Source: Punica granatum
Taxonomy: Eukaryota; Streptophyta; Magnoliopsida; Myrtales; Lythraceae
Length of the DNA stretch: 64,000 bases
Assembly (NCBI RefSeq): GCF_007655135.1
Contig: NC_045128.1
Location: forward strand, 31,714,811 to 31,778,810
Direction of reading: 5' to 3'
Positions 11,720 to 22,637 of this stretch are shown here, in pieces; within the stretch, counting starts at the first letter, position 1; each line of letters opens with the position of its first letter. The translations under genes were made by a program, and so were the position numbers. The notes beneath the pieces were generated by a model that did no database searches, was not told where the DNA came from, and worked only from the letters and a program-made list of their open reading frames with translations.

Positions 11720-11842
11720 AGGCGCACTCTGGAATGCAGGGAAGCACGGCCTCCACCTCGATCAGCTCCGGTCCAGGCAGCTTCTCCTCTGTCTTCACCA
11801 TCAGCTATGGCTCCCACCCAGGCCCCCTACTTCGGGCCCTGA
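11720..11842 (+). pseudogene. Former C-terminal tail of the 11.5-kb small membrane protein
   Basis: In frame with 11543-11719 but behind its TGA. It encodes a Pro/Ala/Ser-rich tail ending APYFGP. The homologous tails at 38.1 kb (..APAPYFGYHH) and 32.0 kb (..LAPYFRYHH) show that it was once translated in the ancestor. Confidence 0.55.
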
Positions 11843-12369
11843 CTGACGTGGAGCCAGAGATTATCTATACACACTGGAGTTTTAAGGAATTTTCAGCTTT
11901 TGATGAGTAGGAGTTCTAAGGACTTAATTGTGTTGTTTAGCTAGCTAGCAATTTCTTCTACTTCATCAATTAATTAGCCTTTTTTTTATTGACATATATA
12001 TTAATATTTAATCAATTGGTTTCATGATGATTGAACTTTATAGTATTGAAACAATTTCATATATACATGTATGACTGAATTCATTCATAAATATGCCATA
12101 CCGTTGAAGGTTTCGATGAAAAAAAGATGTAGCGAAGGAAGAAAGGAGAGAAGCGTTAAATTGTGTGAGCATCGATCGGATCAAGATCACTTATAAAGAA
12201 AAATAAATAGTTAAAAAACTAATTAAAGAAATAATACTTCATATGCGTAAAACTTATCCTGTGTGACTATGACATATATAATATTATATTGCGCCGCTCT
12301 TAAGTTATTTCATTGTCAAAATTTATTGTCACCGGAAAATAATGTTGAAATTTAGGGCAGGACAAAAAA

Positions 12370-12480
12370 AGAATAAATTGTGGATGGCTGCTCTTATATT
12401 AAATGAAACAAGACTCGAACATTAAATTTTACTTAAGGGATTTAAATGCATTGAACCACTTGAATTAGTCCACATTGATC
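12370..12480 (-). repeat. SINE-like repeat, minus strand
   Basis: Read on the minus strand it has an A-box-like GGACTAATTCAAGTGGTT and, about 40 bp on, a B-box-like TGTTCGAGTCTTG, colinear with the plus-strand copy at 29555-29700. This spacing of internal pol III boxes is typical of tRNA-derived SINEs. No tail or TSD is confirmed. Confidence 0.45.
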
Positions 12481-12780
12481 ACTTTTACTTTTTCATCGCG
12501 TCGAATTATGTGCTATTATATATGATAACGGTCTTTGTCTCCCTCTGTATTTATTGAAAGATCATTTACTAATTTCATCTTTGAGGTACTTAGGGATTCT
12601 CCTGGGGTTCTTGGACTTTCAGGAGAGTCGATCGTTATCCACCTCATTTCACATGTTTGTGCAATTGTTCTCTTAAATAGAAGCTCGAGAATCTGCACGA
12701 CTGGAAACCACTAATATTAAGATTATGACGTCTTACAAGTAGAATATGGCAATCTATCTATACATATATATAGTATTTCA

Positions 12781-13569
12781 AAGTACTCTCAATGAGAGCA
12801 TCCGATTCATTTGTCGAGGAGTTTTCACGTAAACATTCTCGATGAATAAGGAGCTAAAGGTTTATCATCTCTTTACGTTCCCCGCGTTAACTTAGTTTTT
12901 AGTCTAATCTCTTCCTTTCTTTAGAAATTAATGAATTTTGAATTTTTCAAAAAAAATTACAATAAATTTTCAACATGCTTACGCGTTTCTCTAAAGAACA
13001 AGTATTGCGCGGACTGAATGACTAGTTAGGAATTGTATCTCACCTCGAAATGAATGGTGCATCTAGGGGTAATTCGGGACTCACAGGGACCAGTAAAGTT
13101 TGGAGAGATGAGAAGGGAGAAGTGGATTACGGGTTTATGTTCATAATAGTGGTATAACTGAAGTGACAGTTTAGAGCATCTTTGGCGGGTTTGACTGAGA
13201 TTTGAAGAGATAGCATTACTTTTTTCATAATATACCAGCTGATGATAATACGTTCGTTCTCATTTGGTGAAAAAGTTCAGAATATGATACCCTCCTTTGC
13301 ATTTTTTTTTTCTCCCTCTATATTGGTGCTTACATCATTTATTTATAATATTATAAAGGGAGAAAGATCCTTAATAGTGTTACTTTGAGAACTTTTGCTC
13401 TCTTAAATTGCCCGTCAGACGTCATGTCCAATTAATTATAACCATTGGCTTTAGGACAGATTGATAATTTCATTTAGTAAATGCCTTCCCACTCGCCCAC
13501 TTTCTCTCCACTCTCCTCTCTCCCCTTCTTTTCCTTTTTTCGGTTTCTCTGTTGTTTCGTCTTCTTTCG

Positions 13570-13600
<31 letters not shown>

Positions 13601-14230
13601 CTGTAATGGTTCCAATCCGATGCTTTTGTCTCCCCCGTCCTAGTCCTACATCCCCATTTCTTTTTCTTTTTTTTAATTGCTAAAAAATCTACATATATAT
13701 TAGAAAATTATGAAAAAATTATTATATTTTTTCAGAAATTTTAAAGAGACAAGAAAAAAAGGTTACGACAGATCGTGCATGGTACGCGCACGTGTCTTGT
13801 ATATTATAAAAGCTTATTGTATTTCTAATAGAAGATATCACATAGTCATTCGATATTCAAAATTGAAAATGAATAAAAATATTTCCGTAAAATCTCGCGT
13901 GTAGTGCAAGTACATGTCTAGTCTAACTAAAAAAGATCTTCTCAACATAATTAGAGACTAAAAAGAAAAAAAAAATTAAAATGTGACGAGACTAGCTATG
14001 TGCTTTGCTGAGAGATGTCTTCTATTGACTCTAATTATGAAAATAATATGGGACGGTCCATCAGTTACGTTGCTTCTGTTGGAATAAATTAAGAAACGAC
14101 TAATAATATCGGTCTCTCATAGATTTATACGCAACCATATATATGAGCGCTTCATTTATTTAGTGACCAAATGCAATCGATGTATGTGATTTAATTTTTA
14201 CTTTTTCTTATCACCTTATGCGCTTCAAAC
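12781..14230. other. Intergenic, no gene
   Basis: AT-rich. Contains a (TC)n tract at about 13566-13596 and several poly-A/T runs. Around 13890-13915 a CTAGT-ending stretch ('cgcgtgtagtgcaag..gtctagt') resembles a decayed Helitron end. Nothing coding is supported. Confidence 0.5.
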
Positions 14231-14912
14231 ATCATGGTGTGTTTATCTATGTTGCTTACAATGAAGGTACATCGCATTTCCCCAATGTAGAGTCTTAGCG
14301 TCCCGAGCGATCCGTTGTGGACGACACATAATTTGAAATATTACAATTTTGCAGCTGTATTAAATTCTAGTTTTTTTTTTTTTTGCTGAGTTGAATTTTA
14401 GATTATAAGTTGAACTATATAACCTTAATCGAAGTGGATTAGCTTAAAGCTTTGTGTAAATGATCTTGCTACTTAGCTGTTAATGAAATTTCCCAGTTCA
14501 ACCCAAAAAAAAAAAAGAGTTTTGTGGGCTAAAATGTTAAATGGATCATCCATGATGAAGTTAACTCTATCTAGATAAGTCAGATCTATTAAACTTTATG
14601 GCATTGAAGTGAACTATTTATTGTGTGCGTGTTTGTGACTATATATGTATATATATGTATATCAGAATTCATTAAGACTGCAACAGCAAATCAAGCTGCC
14701 TCACCTTGATTAATTAAGACTAAACTTGTGAGCGAGAGTACTGGGAAACGATACAGTAGAGACAGATAAAAATTAGTAAAACCGCTGATATGGAGATTCT
14801 GTGTTGACCCGATCGGTGGAGACCCTCGTTAAATCATTTGTTTTTGCAGCTACCGATTGTAGATTGTGGGGGAAGAGAAAGAAGATAGAGACACAAAGAA
14901 CAACATTAACAC
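14231..14912. repeat. Direct repeat unit, copy 1 (partner 18590-19278)
   Basis: About 680 bp is shared in the same orientation with 18590-19278, both ending at 'aacaacattaacact'. Copy 1 runs straight into the beta-hexosaminidase fragment, while copy 2 runs into unrelated DNA. No coding sequence or clear TIR was seen. Confidence 0.8.
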
Positions 14913-14941
14913 TGAACGCATTGAAGATCTATTATCTTCAG

Positions 14942-15289
14942 CTTGGCGATGTCGTAGCCTGCCCTCTTCTTCCTGAACGCATTGAAGATCGAGAACGTCT
15001 CAGTGTTCTTAAAAATGATGGCCTTGTAGCGATCGAACCCGTCCTTGACAATCCGGGAGCTGCCGCCGTTCCCAGCGACGGACAGGGAGAGGGCGGGATC
15101 GACGGAGAGGGTATAGTCGCCGGAGGTGAACTGCGAGGGCAGAGGCCATAGGTAGGTGAGAGAATCGGCGGATTTGGAAGCAGAGATGGGGTGCGGGGAG
15201 CGGACGAGGAGGAAGAAAGCAAGGAGCAGAGCGGGAATGGACATGGCGGAGAGAGACGAGGAGCAGTCGACTCTGTTGCGTGTGGCCAT
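14942..15289 (-). pseudogene. Beta-hexosaminidase 3-like N-terminal fragment
   Basis: ATG at 15289 opens MATRNRVDC.., a hydrophobic signal-peptide core (IPALLLAFFLLV, about residues 18-29), then SLTYLWPLPSQFTSG and ..DGFDRYKAIIFK... This matches the secretory signal and the start of the N-terminal (GH20b-type) domain of plant beta-hexosaminidase 3, an apoplastic or plasma-membrane enzyme that trims terminal N-acetylglucosamine from N-glycans. Similarity ends at about residue 116 (..YDIAKLKII, 14942). The catalytic GH20 domain is absent from a protein usually over 500 aa. The break joins directly to the 680-bp repeat, and the 17-bp sequence at 14974-14990 recurs at 14913-14929 at the junction. 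It is a captured or rearranged fragment with no catalytic capacity. Identity is from motif recognition. Confidence 0.7.
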
Positions 15290-15359
15290 TGAAGGTAGTT
15301 TGACCACAAGCAACCGACATATAAAACACACAGAGACCGGAAGGTAAAAATTCGTACCT

Positions 15360-16069
15360 CTATTTCATGATTCAGTCCATGAATGACCCCACCCCCGGAT
15401 CCAAATCAGAGGTTTATTCATCAAAAAAAAAAAAAAAACAGGAGTTTTCAGGTTGACTGAAGTAAATCCGATCCACTTGGGTGGGACCCCCAAGTTCTTC
15501 CTTCTCCTTCCTCCCCATGTCAGCGGTGACGCAACCAGCTAGTCAGTCAGACTCGACGTATAATTTGTTTGGTTCTAATTTTCCTTAAACTACATATATA
15601 AAAGATCAGTGCAAGCTCTGTTCTTAATCGGGGGTAAGGCCGTGAAGGCTTGATTAGCAGCTCCAGTTCGTCGTAGTGAACTGTGACGCGTATAGACAAA
15701 TATATATATATATATATATATATAAACTTCATTTTAATACTAATTCAGCAAAAAAAAACTTCATTTCAATACTATGATAAAAAAGTTGAACAGATATGGC
15801 TTATAAATACATAGAGAGAGTAAACTTCATCAGGGAACATTTCCTGGACGTACCAAACTATTCACTATAACGTAACATATCATCCCAAAATATTATAATT
15901 CCTATGATCCACTTTGATGGAAGTTCCCTAGAAGCTGGTTTTTCAAGTAGATCCATAACATCATCAAATCAATTAGAGTATGGATTATTTAATCCTTTTT
16001 TATTCCTCTTTCTATATCATCATGCAGTATATACAAGACAGTCAGAGAGACCAAGAATGTGTTCCTGAC
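15360..16069. repeat. Downstream flank of the Pro-rich gene, shared with 43.81-44.45 kb
   Basis: Matches 43810-44450 in the same orientation ('ccttctccttcctcccca', 'ggactcgac..tataatttgtttggttctaattttcc', (TA)n). The gene copies at 16.1 kb and 44.5 kb therefore share downstream as well as coding sequence and arose from one segmental event. No gene within. Confidence 0.75.
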
Positions 16070-16588
16070 TTACTCGCCCTCCGTCTCCTCCTCCTTCGAC
16101 TCCGGGGTGGAAGAAACCTCCGTTTCTTGACTCTCCTCCTCCTCCGACTTTGGGGTGGAAGAAATCGACTGCTGTGACTCAGCTGCATCGGCATTGCGTT
16201 CGGTCTCCCAGGCTGCCCTTTGGCTTGTCTGATCTTTGTGTTTAGCTATCCACCTAGCAAGACCTTTTATCATGCCCCCGGTGTTCCGTTTGCAGGTGAA
16301 GAGACCATTGTAGATGGTCAAGAAGGAAATCACCACCACGGTGATACTGCCTAGTACGGCCCACGAGCTGCGGTGGTGGTGGTGGGCCACAGCGATTGGT
16401 GGAGCTCCTTCCACGAAAATCACTGGGGAAAAGCACGGATAAAGGCAATACACCGTAGGTGGCAGAGGAGGAGGCGGAGGAAACTGAAAGGGAAAAGGAA
16501 ATTCTGGTGGAGGTGGGGATGGGGATGGTGGAGGACCGAAAAACTCCATATGCTGGAGTTTCCTTGATTTCATAGTCTTCCTCTTCAT
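16070..16588 (-). CDS. Pro-rich, His-run, single-span membrane protein, copy 1 (172 aa, intact)
   Basis: Uncharacterised. Layout: basic N-terminus (MKRKTMKSRK, 1-10); Pro-rich and aromatic stretch (18-64) with EFPFPFQFPPPPP; four His at 69-72; one hydrophobic span at about 76-97 (AVLGSITVVVISFLTIYNGLF); a Cys and basic cluster (TCKRN, 98-102); an amphipathic basic stretch (105-119); and an acidic tail (145-172) with two copies of SSTPxSxEEE. No signal peptide. The basic cluster after the span suggests a cytosolic C-terminus. ATG 16588 is chosen because it matches the start of the 36.3-kb copy and lies downstream of a TATA box (16711-16722). The 36290-36850 paralogue has the same order of parts and is also intact, which supports coding. 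The function is unknown. A cell-wall-facing Pro-rich membrane anchor is a guess. Confidence 0.7.
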   Translation of the reverse strand: MKRKTMKSRKLQHMEFFGPPPSPSPPPPEFPFPFQFPPPPPLPPTVYCLYPCFSPVIFVEGAPPIAVAHHHHRSSWAVLGSITVVVISFLTIYNGLFTCKRNTGGMIKGLARWIAKHKDQTSQRAAWETERNADAAESQQSISSTPKSEEEESQETEVSSTPESKEEETEGE

Positions 16589-16710
16589 CGCGATGGTTTC
16601 GGGTGCTGTTGAAATAATGGGGAGGACAGAAAGAATTCTAATGGTAAGTGATGGTGAGAATGAAGAAGACGAGCGGAACGGAGATTGCCTTTTTTTTTTT
16701 TTTTCCTATC

Positions 16711-16722
16711 CAATTTATAGAG
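16711..16722 (-). promoter_or_regulatory. TATA box of the 16.1-kb Pro-rich gene
   Basis: The minus strand reads CCCTCTATAAATTGG, about 125 bp upstream of the ATG at 16588. The paralogous genes carry the same element in the same strand sense (CTATAAATGC or CCATAAATGC), so the position is conserved. It predicts a transcript start near 16685-16690. Confidence 0.55.
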
Positions 16723-17079
16723 GGTGAGAGAAGTGAGACCGCGAGAGACAGACGGGACATATGCTCTCTTACCGTAATTGACTTGCATCGTAGCATAGCA
16801 TAGTCGACGGCAAGTTTCATTTGCGATAACCTTTTACCGTAAGTGACTTGCTTCGATGGAAGCTCCCTCGAAAGTCCACAATTTAATCCCGTAGCACGTA
16901 ATGTAAAAGACCAACTTTTTAGCTTTTTGAGTTGTAGCAGACTTCTGAAAAAGAAAGCTAATACAAACAATGAAAGTGATAACAAGATAAGAAGACAAAA
17001 GAAGCAAATACAAACAATGCAAGATTAAGCTTAATTAGAGCCGCGGCTGGTTCCATACAATCACAATGTGGAAATTTAT

Positions 17080-17620
17080 TTTCACTCAGAAAATAATGTT
17101 GGAATTTAGTGGAACGAAAAGACGAGATCATGAGTGCCCTGCTCCTAGAATAATTGCAACATAAATTTTTTTGTTTTTTGTTTTATCGGTTACTAAGATT
17201 ATCAGAAGACAAATTACAACACAAATTCTTTGTACAACGCAAACCTTGGCAATTGCCTGTTTTATTCTTAGTTATCAATCGGCCTTAGGGAATTAATCAA
17301 CATATATAGCAAACACTGTTCTATTTATAAGATGTGTGTATGTATACAGTGCGCATTGCTTGATATGCGCATCTCCCTTGGTGCGACTGAAAACAAATCT
17401 CCCTTAAAAATAATTGGCCGATCGAGAACGTCCTTTTATAGTACGTAATTCATAACTTTCATCACGTCAAGGTACATAATAATCAAGGATGTTTCTACAA
17501 TGGTACATTAAAAATCGTCACTATTGTAGCATATAGAATATGAACCGTTAGATATTTATTCTTAAATCTCAACCATTCATTTTTATCAAATATAAATAAA
17601 TAAATAAATATATATATATA
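17080..17620. repeat. Inverted copy of 35.75-36.22 kb
   Basis: The reverse complement of this stretch matches 35750-36220 almost throughout ('aaacaggcaattaccaaggttt', 'gatgcgtatatcaagcaatgcgc', 'tgataaaaatgaatggttgagattt') and also 41.5-41.82 plus 43.5-43.72 kb. It belongs to the module that travels with the Pro-rich gene but lies here in opposite orientation. No gene within. Confidence 0.8.
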
Positions 17621-18259
17621 TATATATGTATATATCGAGAAGTTTTCTTCATCGAAGACATGCTTTGTTCTAGGTTACGGCTTGGAGCAAGATATATATA
17701 TATATATAGTCCCCTGCAACGAAAAGAAAATTCACCCTCATATCATATGAGGTTACAACGTAACTCTTGCTTTGAGTTGTCTGCCCTGCAACATTAAGGG
17801 CTGCTACTATCTAACCTAGAGCTGGAAATTGTTAACAATTTGATGTTCTAATGCTGATGGACTGGATTTGGAGCATGGGGCCGACTAATTTAGCTTTCTC
17901 TAGAGATGCTAACTCTCGGATAGAAACTCGAATACAAAGGTATGATGCTTCTTATATAATCTTTGCACGACGAAATATCAAGAAGCCAAAAGGAAATTAA
18001 GAAGATGACCGACTTTCCGATTTAGTGTTGCAATATTCGGTCTCAAAAATGATGGATTTTGTCGAAAGCAATACAAACATCTACATGTTTTATGTTAGTT
18101 TGGTTTTGCATTGTTTCCCTCCATATATGCATAAGGTCGATAAATTATGCATACCAATCAATAAAAAGATTGTCACTTACACTATCTCAGAAATAATCAA
18201 TATTACAAATTCACCAGTAAGCCAGTGAATTTTGGCAATCGACATACATACATACATAC

Positions 18260-18302
<43 letters not shown>

Positions 18303-18589
18303 CAGAAGTCTTAATCTTGTGCTAGCTCTGTCCATCGAGCTCCCTTCAGAAAGTGTTTTTTCCTCTCGAGTTTCTTCTGCTTCGGAGTCCGGCGGGGACA
18401 CTGGACCAAAAGTGTTTCCTTCTCCCCCCGCCCCCCCTCTATCTATCTATATATATATAAATATATAGGCAGCTTGCAATAGTATCTATAGTGAGAGGAC
18501 ATTTGTTATATAAATCTCCTTGGAAACAGAAATAAGATAAATTAACGAAAACACTCTTTCATAGTTTGGAATCTAATTATATAAGTTCA
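17621..18589. other. Intergenic with microsatellites, no gene
   Basis: Contains (TA)n near 17610 and 17695, and an (AC)n-(TA)n compound microsatellite at about 18264-18302. Open frames spanning these runs are not credible. Confidence 0.6.
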
Positions 18590-19278
18590 AACATCATGGT
18601 GTGTTTATATATGTTGCTTACAATGAATGTACATCGCATTTGCCGAATGTAGAGTCTAGCGTCCCAAGTGATCCGTTGTGGACGACACATTATTTGAAAT
18701 ATTACCATTTTGCAGCTGTATTAAATTCTAGTTTTTTTTTTTTATTTTTGAGTTGAATTCTAGATTATAAGTTGAACTATATAACCTTAATCAAAGTGGA
18801 TTAGCTTAAAGCTTTGTGTAAATGATCTTGCTATTTAGCTGTTAACGAAATTTCCCAATTTTCCCACAAAAGAAAAAAAAAAAAGGTTTTGTGGGCTAAA
18901 ATGTTAAATGGATCATCCATGATGAAGTCAACTCTATCTAGATAAGTCAGATCTATTAAACTTCATGGCATTGAAGTGAACTATTTATTGTGTGCGTGTT
19001 TGTGACTATATATATATATGTATGGATATCAGAATTCATTAAGACTGCAACAGCAAATCAGGCTGCCTCACCTTGATTAATTAAGACTAAACTTGTGAGC
19101 TAGAGTACCGAGAAGCGATACAGTAGAGACTGATAATAATTAGTAAAACCGTTGATATGGAGATTCTGTGTTGACCCGATTGGTGGAGACCCTCCTTAAA
19201 TCATTTGTTTTTGCAGCTACCAATTGTAGATTGTGGGGGAAGAGAAAGAAGATAGAGACACAGAGAACAACATTAACA
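18590..19278. repeat. Direct repeat unit, copy 2 (partner 14231-14912)
   Basis: Same content and orientation as 14231-14912, ending at the same 'aacaacattaacact', but not followed by the beta-hexosaminidase fragment. The stretch after it (19279-19355) instead resembles 6190-6270. Confidence 0.8.
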
Positions 19279-19689
19279 CTTGGACAAGATTAATTTAATA
19301 TCGAAAGATCATTTCTTTTTCTCCACGAGTCCATTCCTTACCACTTGGACGAAGAAGCAACTGCCGGTACATGCTGGCCCAAGTAGAGGCCCAACAATGG
19401 TTGTGCAGGCCCGACAGTGGCAGGCATTGCCCATTGGGATGGGCTCATTCAGCAGCTGGACGAGCGCAGTCGTGCTACTCTTAATTCACTCTGAATAAGG
19501 AAACCATTCAAATATATGAAGTGAATATTTTTGAAAATTTGTAATGGCATGTATAAATTTTTATTTTATTTGGGTAAAGTAACTAGAAAAATATGCAATT
19601 TTTTCAAAATTTCCTGTTCTGTATAGGAGAGAAATTATGAGAAGCACATCATTATATATAGTCTGAGCTCGAAGAAAGGAAAAGTTTGT

Positions 19690-20452
19690 TGCAATTAATC
19701 TAAGGGTAGGGCACTCATGATTTTATTTTTGTCCCCCTAAATTCCAAGATCACTTTCCGCTGAAAATAAACTTCGACGTCAAAATAACGAAACTATAATT
19801 GAATGAACGGTTAAGTTTAATCTTAATTAAAATTTTATTCGCGATATGACTATTAGTTATATGTCATAGTCAAATGGGATAAGTTTTATGCGTACGAAGT
19901 ATATAATATTTTTTTAAAAAAGTTTGTTAATACTTATTCTTCTTTATAGTAAGTGATCTTGATCCGATCGATGATCATGCAATTTAATAATGCTCCTCTC
20001 ATTCATCGTCCTTCACTACATCTTCTTCCCCCCCTCAAAACTTTTATCGAGGTCGGCATGGATGAATGAATTTTGACATCTATGTATGTATGAAATTGAC
20101 GTTCGTTTCATGAATATATGCTGTAAAGTTCAACCAGGAGAGCGATTAATAATCTCTGCACTAAATTAAAATGACTAATTGATGAAATAGAATAATTGCT
20201 AGCTAGACTCAATTAATTTGTTCAAACTCCAGAATTAATGTAGACGGTGGTGAAGAAGGAGGAGAAGCAGCCGGAGCTGGAGCATGACGAGCTGAAGGAG
20301 GCTGTGCTTTCCTACATTCCAGGGCACGCACCTATGCTTATTCCTCCTTCGTCTCACCCCCCTCCCTCGTGCGGTCGCCGCATCGTATAAGAAAGATAAG
20401 TAACATCCTCGCTGAGCCCGTCACTCAAAAGAGCTAACTGCTAGTGAGGTTA
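19690..20452. other. Partial copy of the small-gene module, with a tail fragment of that gene
   Basis: The region 19690-20110 resembles 30215-30340 and 31560-31830 ('gttgcaattaatctaagg', 'gtgatcttgatccgat.gatg'). At about 20235-20335 the minus strand encodes only the Pro-rich tail (..ALECRKAQPPSAR..AASPPSSPP) of the small membrane-protein family. It is a truncated relic cut at the PIF/Harbinger element. Confidence 0.5.
20399..20450 (+). repeat. Dispersed repeat left of the Harbinger element (partner 24339-24389)
   Basis: Both ends of the PIF/Harbinger insertion are near a 50-bp direct repeat containing CTCAAAAGAGCTA and ending at AGTGAGGT, differing by several bases. The continuation after the right TIR ('gtcttaggtcttacatata') is what is expected to follow 'agtgaggttta', so the transposon landed inside one member of a tandem pair of this repeat. 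Confidence 0.5.
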
Positions 20453-20932
20453 ATAGAGCATTTGCAGTGCAAGGGCCAATTCCCCTTTTGGGGGCCCACA
20501 TGTGGCTAAGTAAGCAAAGTGGCATTCAAGAAACAAACCGGCAGTTTCTCTACAATGCAAGTCTCATTCTGTGATACTCATGTGGTCCCCACTTAATTTT
20601 TTTCTTTGAAAATATACTTTCACATTAATTTAGTATTATATTTACTTAGTAAATTAGCATTTTAATTACCCGGTTTAAATAAAAATTGTAATTATTTAAT
20701 ATTTATTTTTATTTTTCAATTTAAAATTTCAATAAAAATATAAATAATTAAAAAATATTAATTACGGATAAGATCGAATGATTAAAAATAACATTGCATA
20801 ATTTAAACACTAAATTAAAAAATGCATGACATAGAGAACGATATTACGTAATTGAAACACTGAAAAGGTATGAATCGATAATTCATTGGCGATCATGCCC
20901 CCCTTGACGGTTATGAAACTGTCAAAGATGTT

Positions 20933-22179
20933 TCACCAAATCCGCCCATCGATGTTTTTGTTGATCGTGAAGGTTAACACTCTTTGGATATAAGTCAAAG
21001 ATGGAGAAATATTTCCCTCAGACCTTTTCTCCAGTTCCGTGCCCACTTCTTCTTTGTCATCATCTGGGAGAGGGCCGAATCTTTCGGCATACATTTCATG
21101 CTCATCCCCAACAATCATCTTATGCAAAATAATGCACGCTCGCATAATTTTTCCAAGCTTGGACTTCTTCCAAGACCGTACAGGACCACGTATAATAGCA
21201 AATTGAGCTTGTAGAACACTAAGTGTAGGCTCAACAACTTTCCGTACCTCTTCTTGACATGAAGCAAATAACTTTCTTTTTATCTCCTTGCAGGCGGGGA
21301 GATTGTTTTGACAAACGTTGCCCATTTAGGATATATACATTCGTTAAGTAATACCTCATTGTGTAGGTGTTACCATTAACAATGTAGGTTACTTCCGGAG
21401 CGCGATCATTGATCATATCATCAAACAATGGTGTCCAATCTAACATGTTAAGATCGTTGTTAGAACCGGCCACTCCAAAACATGTATGCCATATCCATAG
21501 GTCACTTGAAGCCACAACTTCAAGTATTAGAGTCAGAACCCCATGGTGGCCACCTCGGAACATACCTTTCCATGCTTTGGGACAGTTCTTCCACTGCCAA
21601 TGCATCCAATCCAAGCTCCCCAGGATACCAAAAAGCCACGGGCCACCCCCATCCGCAACAATCATTGAATATTGCCTGCATTAGGGCTTCGCAAGTATTG
21701 CTCACTAAATACCGATATCACAACTTTGTCAAACTTCTCTAGGTATTGATTAGTGGTGCTTTCACCTATCCATATGGAGTCATTAATGGCATCAGATGAC
21801 ACACTGTACGCTAACATATGAATTGCCGCCGTGAACTTTTGTAATGGGGATATGCCTGTTCTTCCAATTGCATTGTCCTTCTCTTGGAAATATGGATCAA
21901 CAATAGTATTGAATCCATTATGTGCTGGAAGAGCTCTAGCCTCATTGGAAACCTTCGCTGGAAATATGATGGTAGGTACACTGGCTTCGGTGCGAAGTAG
22001 TCATCCTATAGAAGATCATGCCCCTCTTGACATCAATTCTTCTTCGAAGTCTCCTAGAAGAGCTTTCGTCCTCTTCCTCCATTTGCATTAAGAGATCGAG
22101 CATTTGCTCGTCCGAATTTTTGAGCAAAAACCCTTTCAAGGATGGAAAATTTCTTAGATTGCTTGGTGTTTCTAGCCAT
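20933..22179 (-). pseudogene. PIF/Harbinger DDE transposase, frameshifted
   Basis: It starts MARNTKQSKK at 22179. Fragments in different frames include a DDYFA.. motif near 22000, then GSLDWMHWQWKNCPKAWKG (first catalytic Asp), DLWIWHTCFGVAGSNNDLN (second Asp) and ..VVEPTLSVLQAQFAIIRG (Glu), ending ..LGKIMRACIILHKMIV. These are the hallmark motifs of the PIF/Harbinger nuclease family. The three acidic residues are still present, but several stops (for example in the 21700-21900 stretch) and at least one frame change between 21231 and 21325 prevent a single product. Confidence 0.85.
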
Positions 22180-22637
22180 TTCTTGGAAATTGAGATCAGA
22201 AAGGGGAACGTGAGAGAAAATATGGAATAAGGTTGCAATAGATGAGCGTGAGAAAATGTGGTGGTCGAAGTTTTCATTTTATAGAGTGAGGCATAACATC
22301 TAGTTTGAAATGACTATATTTCAATGGCTACATTTCAACAGCTATATGTTAATGGCTATAATTGTAACAACTAGTTTCTGTTTAACTAAAAAAATAAATT
22401 TGTTGAAGGAGTCGTTGGATAATGAATAATTATTTATTTATCTCATATTTATCAAATTATATCAAGCTGAATGAATATAATCTTTAAATTGATTAACAAC
22501 TCCATCGCATAATTTAAACATTACATTGAAATTTAATTCAAACTTACACCCTAGCTACATTACATAAATTTAAATTGAAACTTAAACCATAGCTACATTA
22601 CATTGAAATTTAAACCCTAACTACATTGCATTGAAAT

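Larger units (their letters stand above)
10570..12780. repeat. Block inverted relative to parts of 28.0-32.5 kb
   Basis: The reverse complement of 11.0-11.2 kb matches about 28.08-28.25 kb ('gaacggcaccaacgccaaa'). The reverse complement of 10.6-10.8 kb matches about 29.15-29.28 kb. The small-gene region at 11.5-11.85 kb is the reverse of 31.98-32.34 kb, and 12.2 kb is the reverse of 31.65-31.72 kb. The order is partly shuffled, so this is a worn inverted segmental duplication rather than one clean event. Confidence 0.6.

Noticed and set aside
15009..15309. Two further minus-strand frames (106 and 123 aa) over the beta-hexosaminidase fragment
   Set aside because: They overlap the recognisable HEXO3-like frame and have the low-complexity look of shifted GC-rich codons.
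18232..18468. Frames rich in THTHTH and IYIYIY
   Set aside because: Translation of an (AC)n-(TA)n microsatellite.
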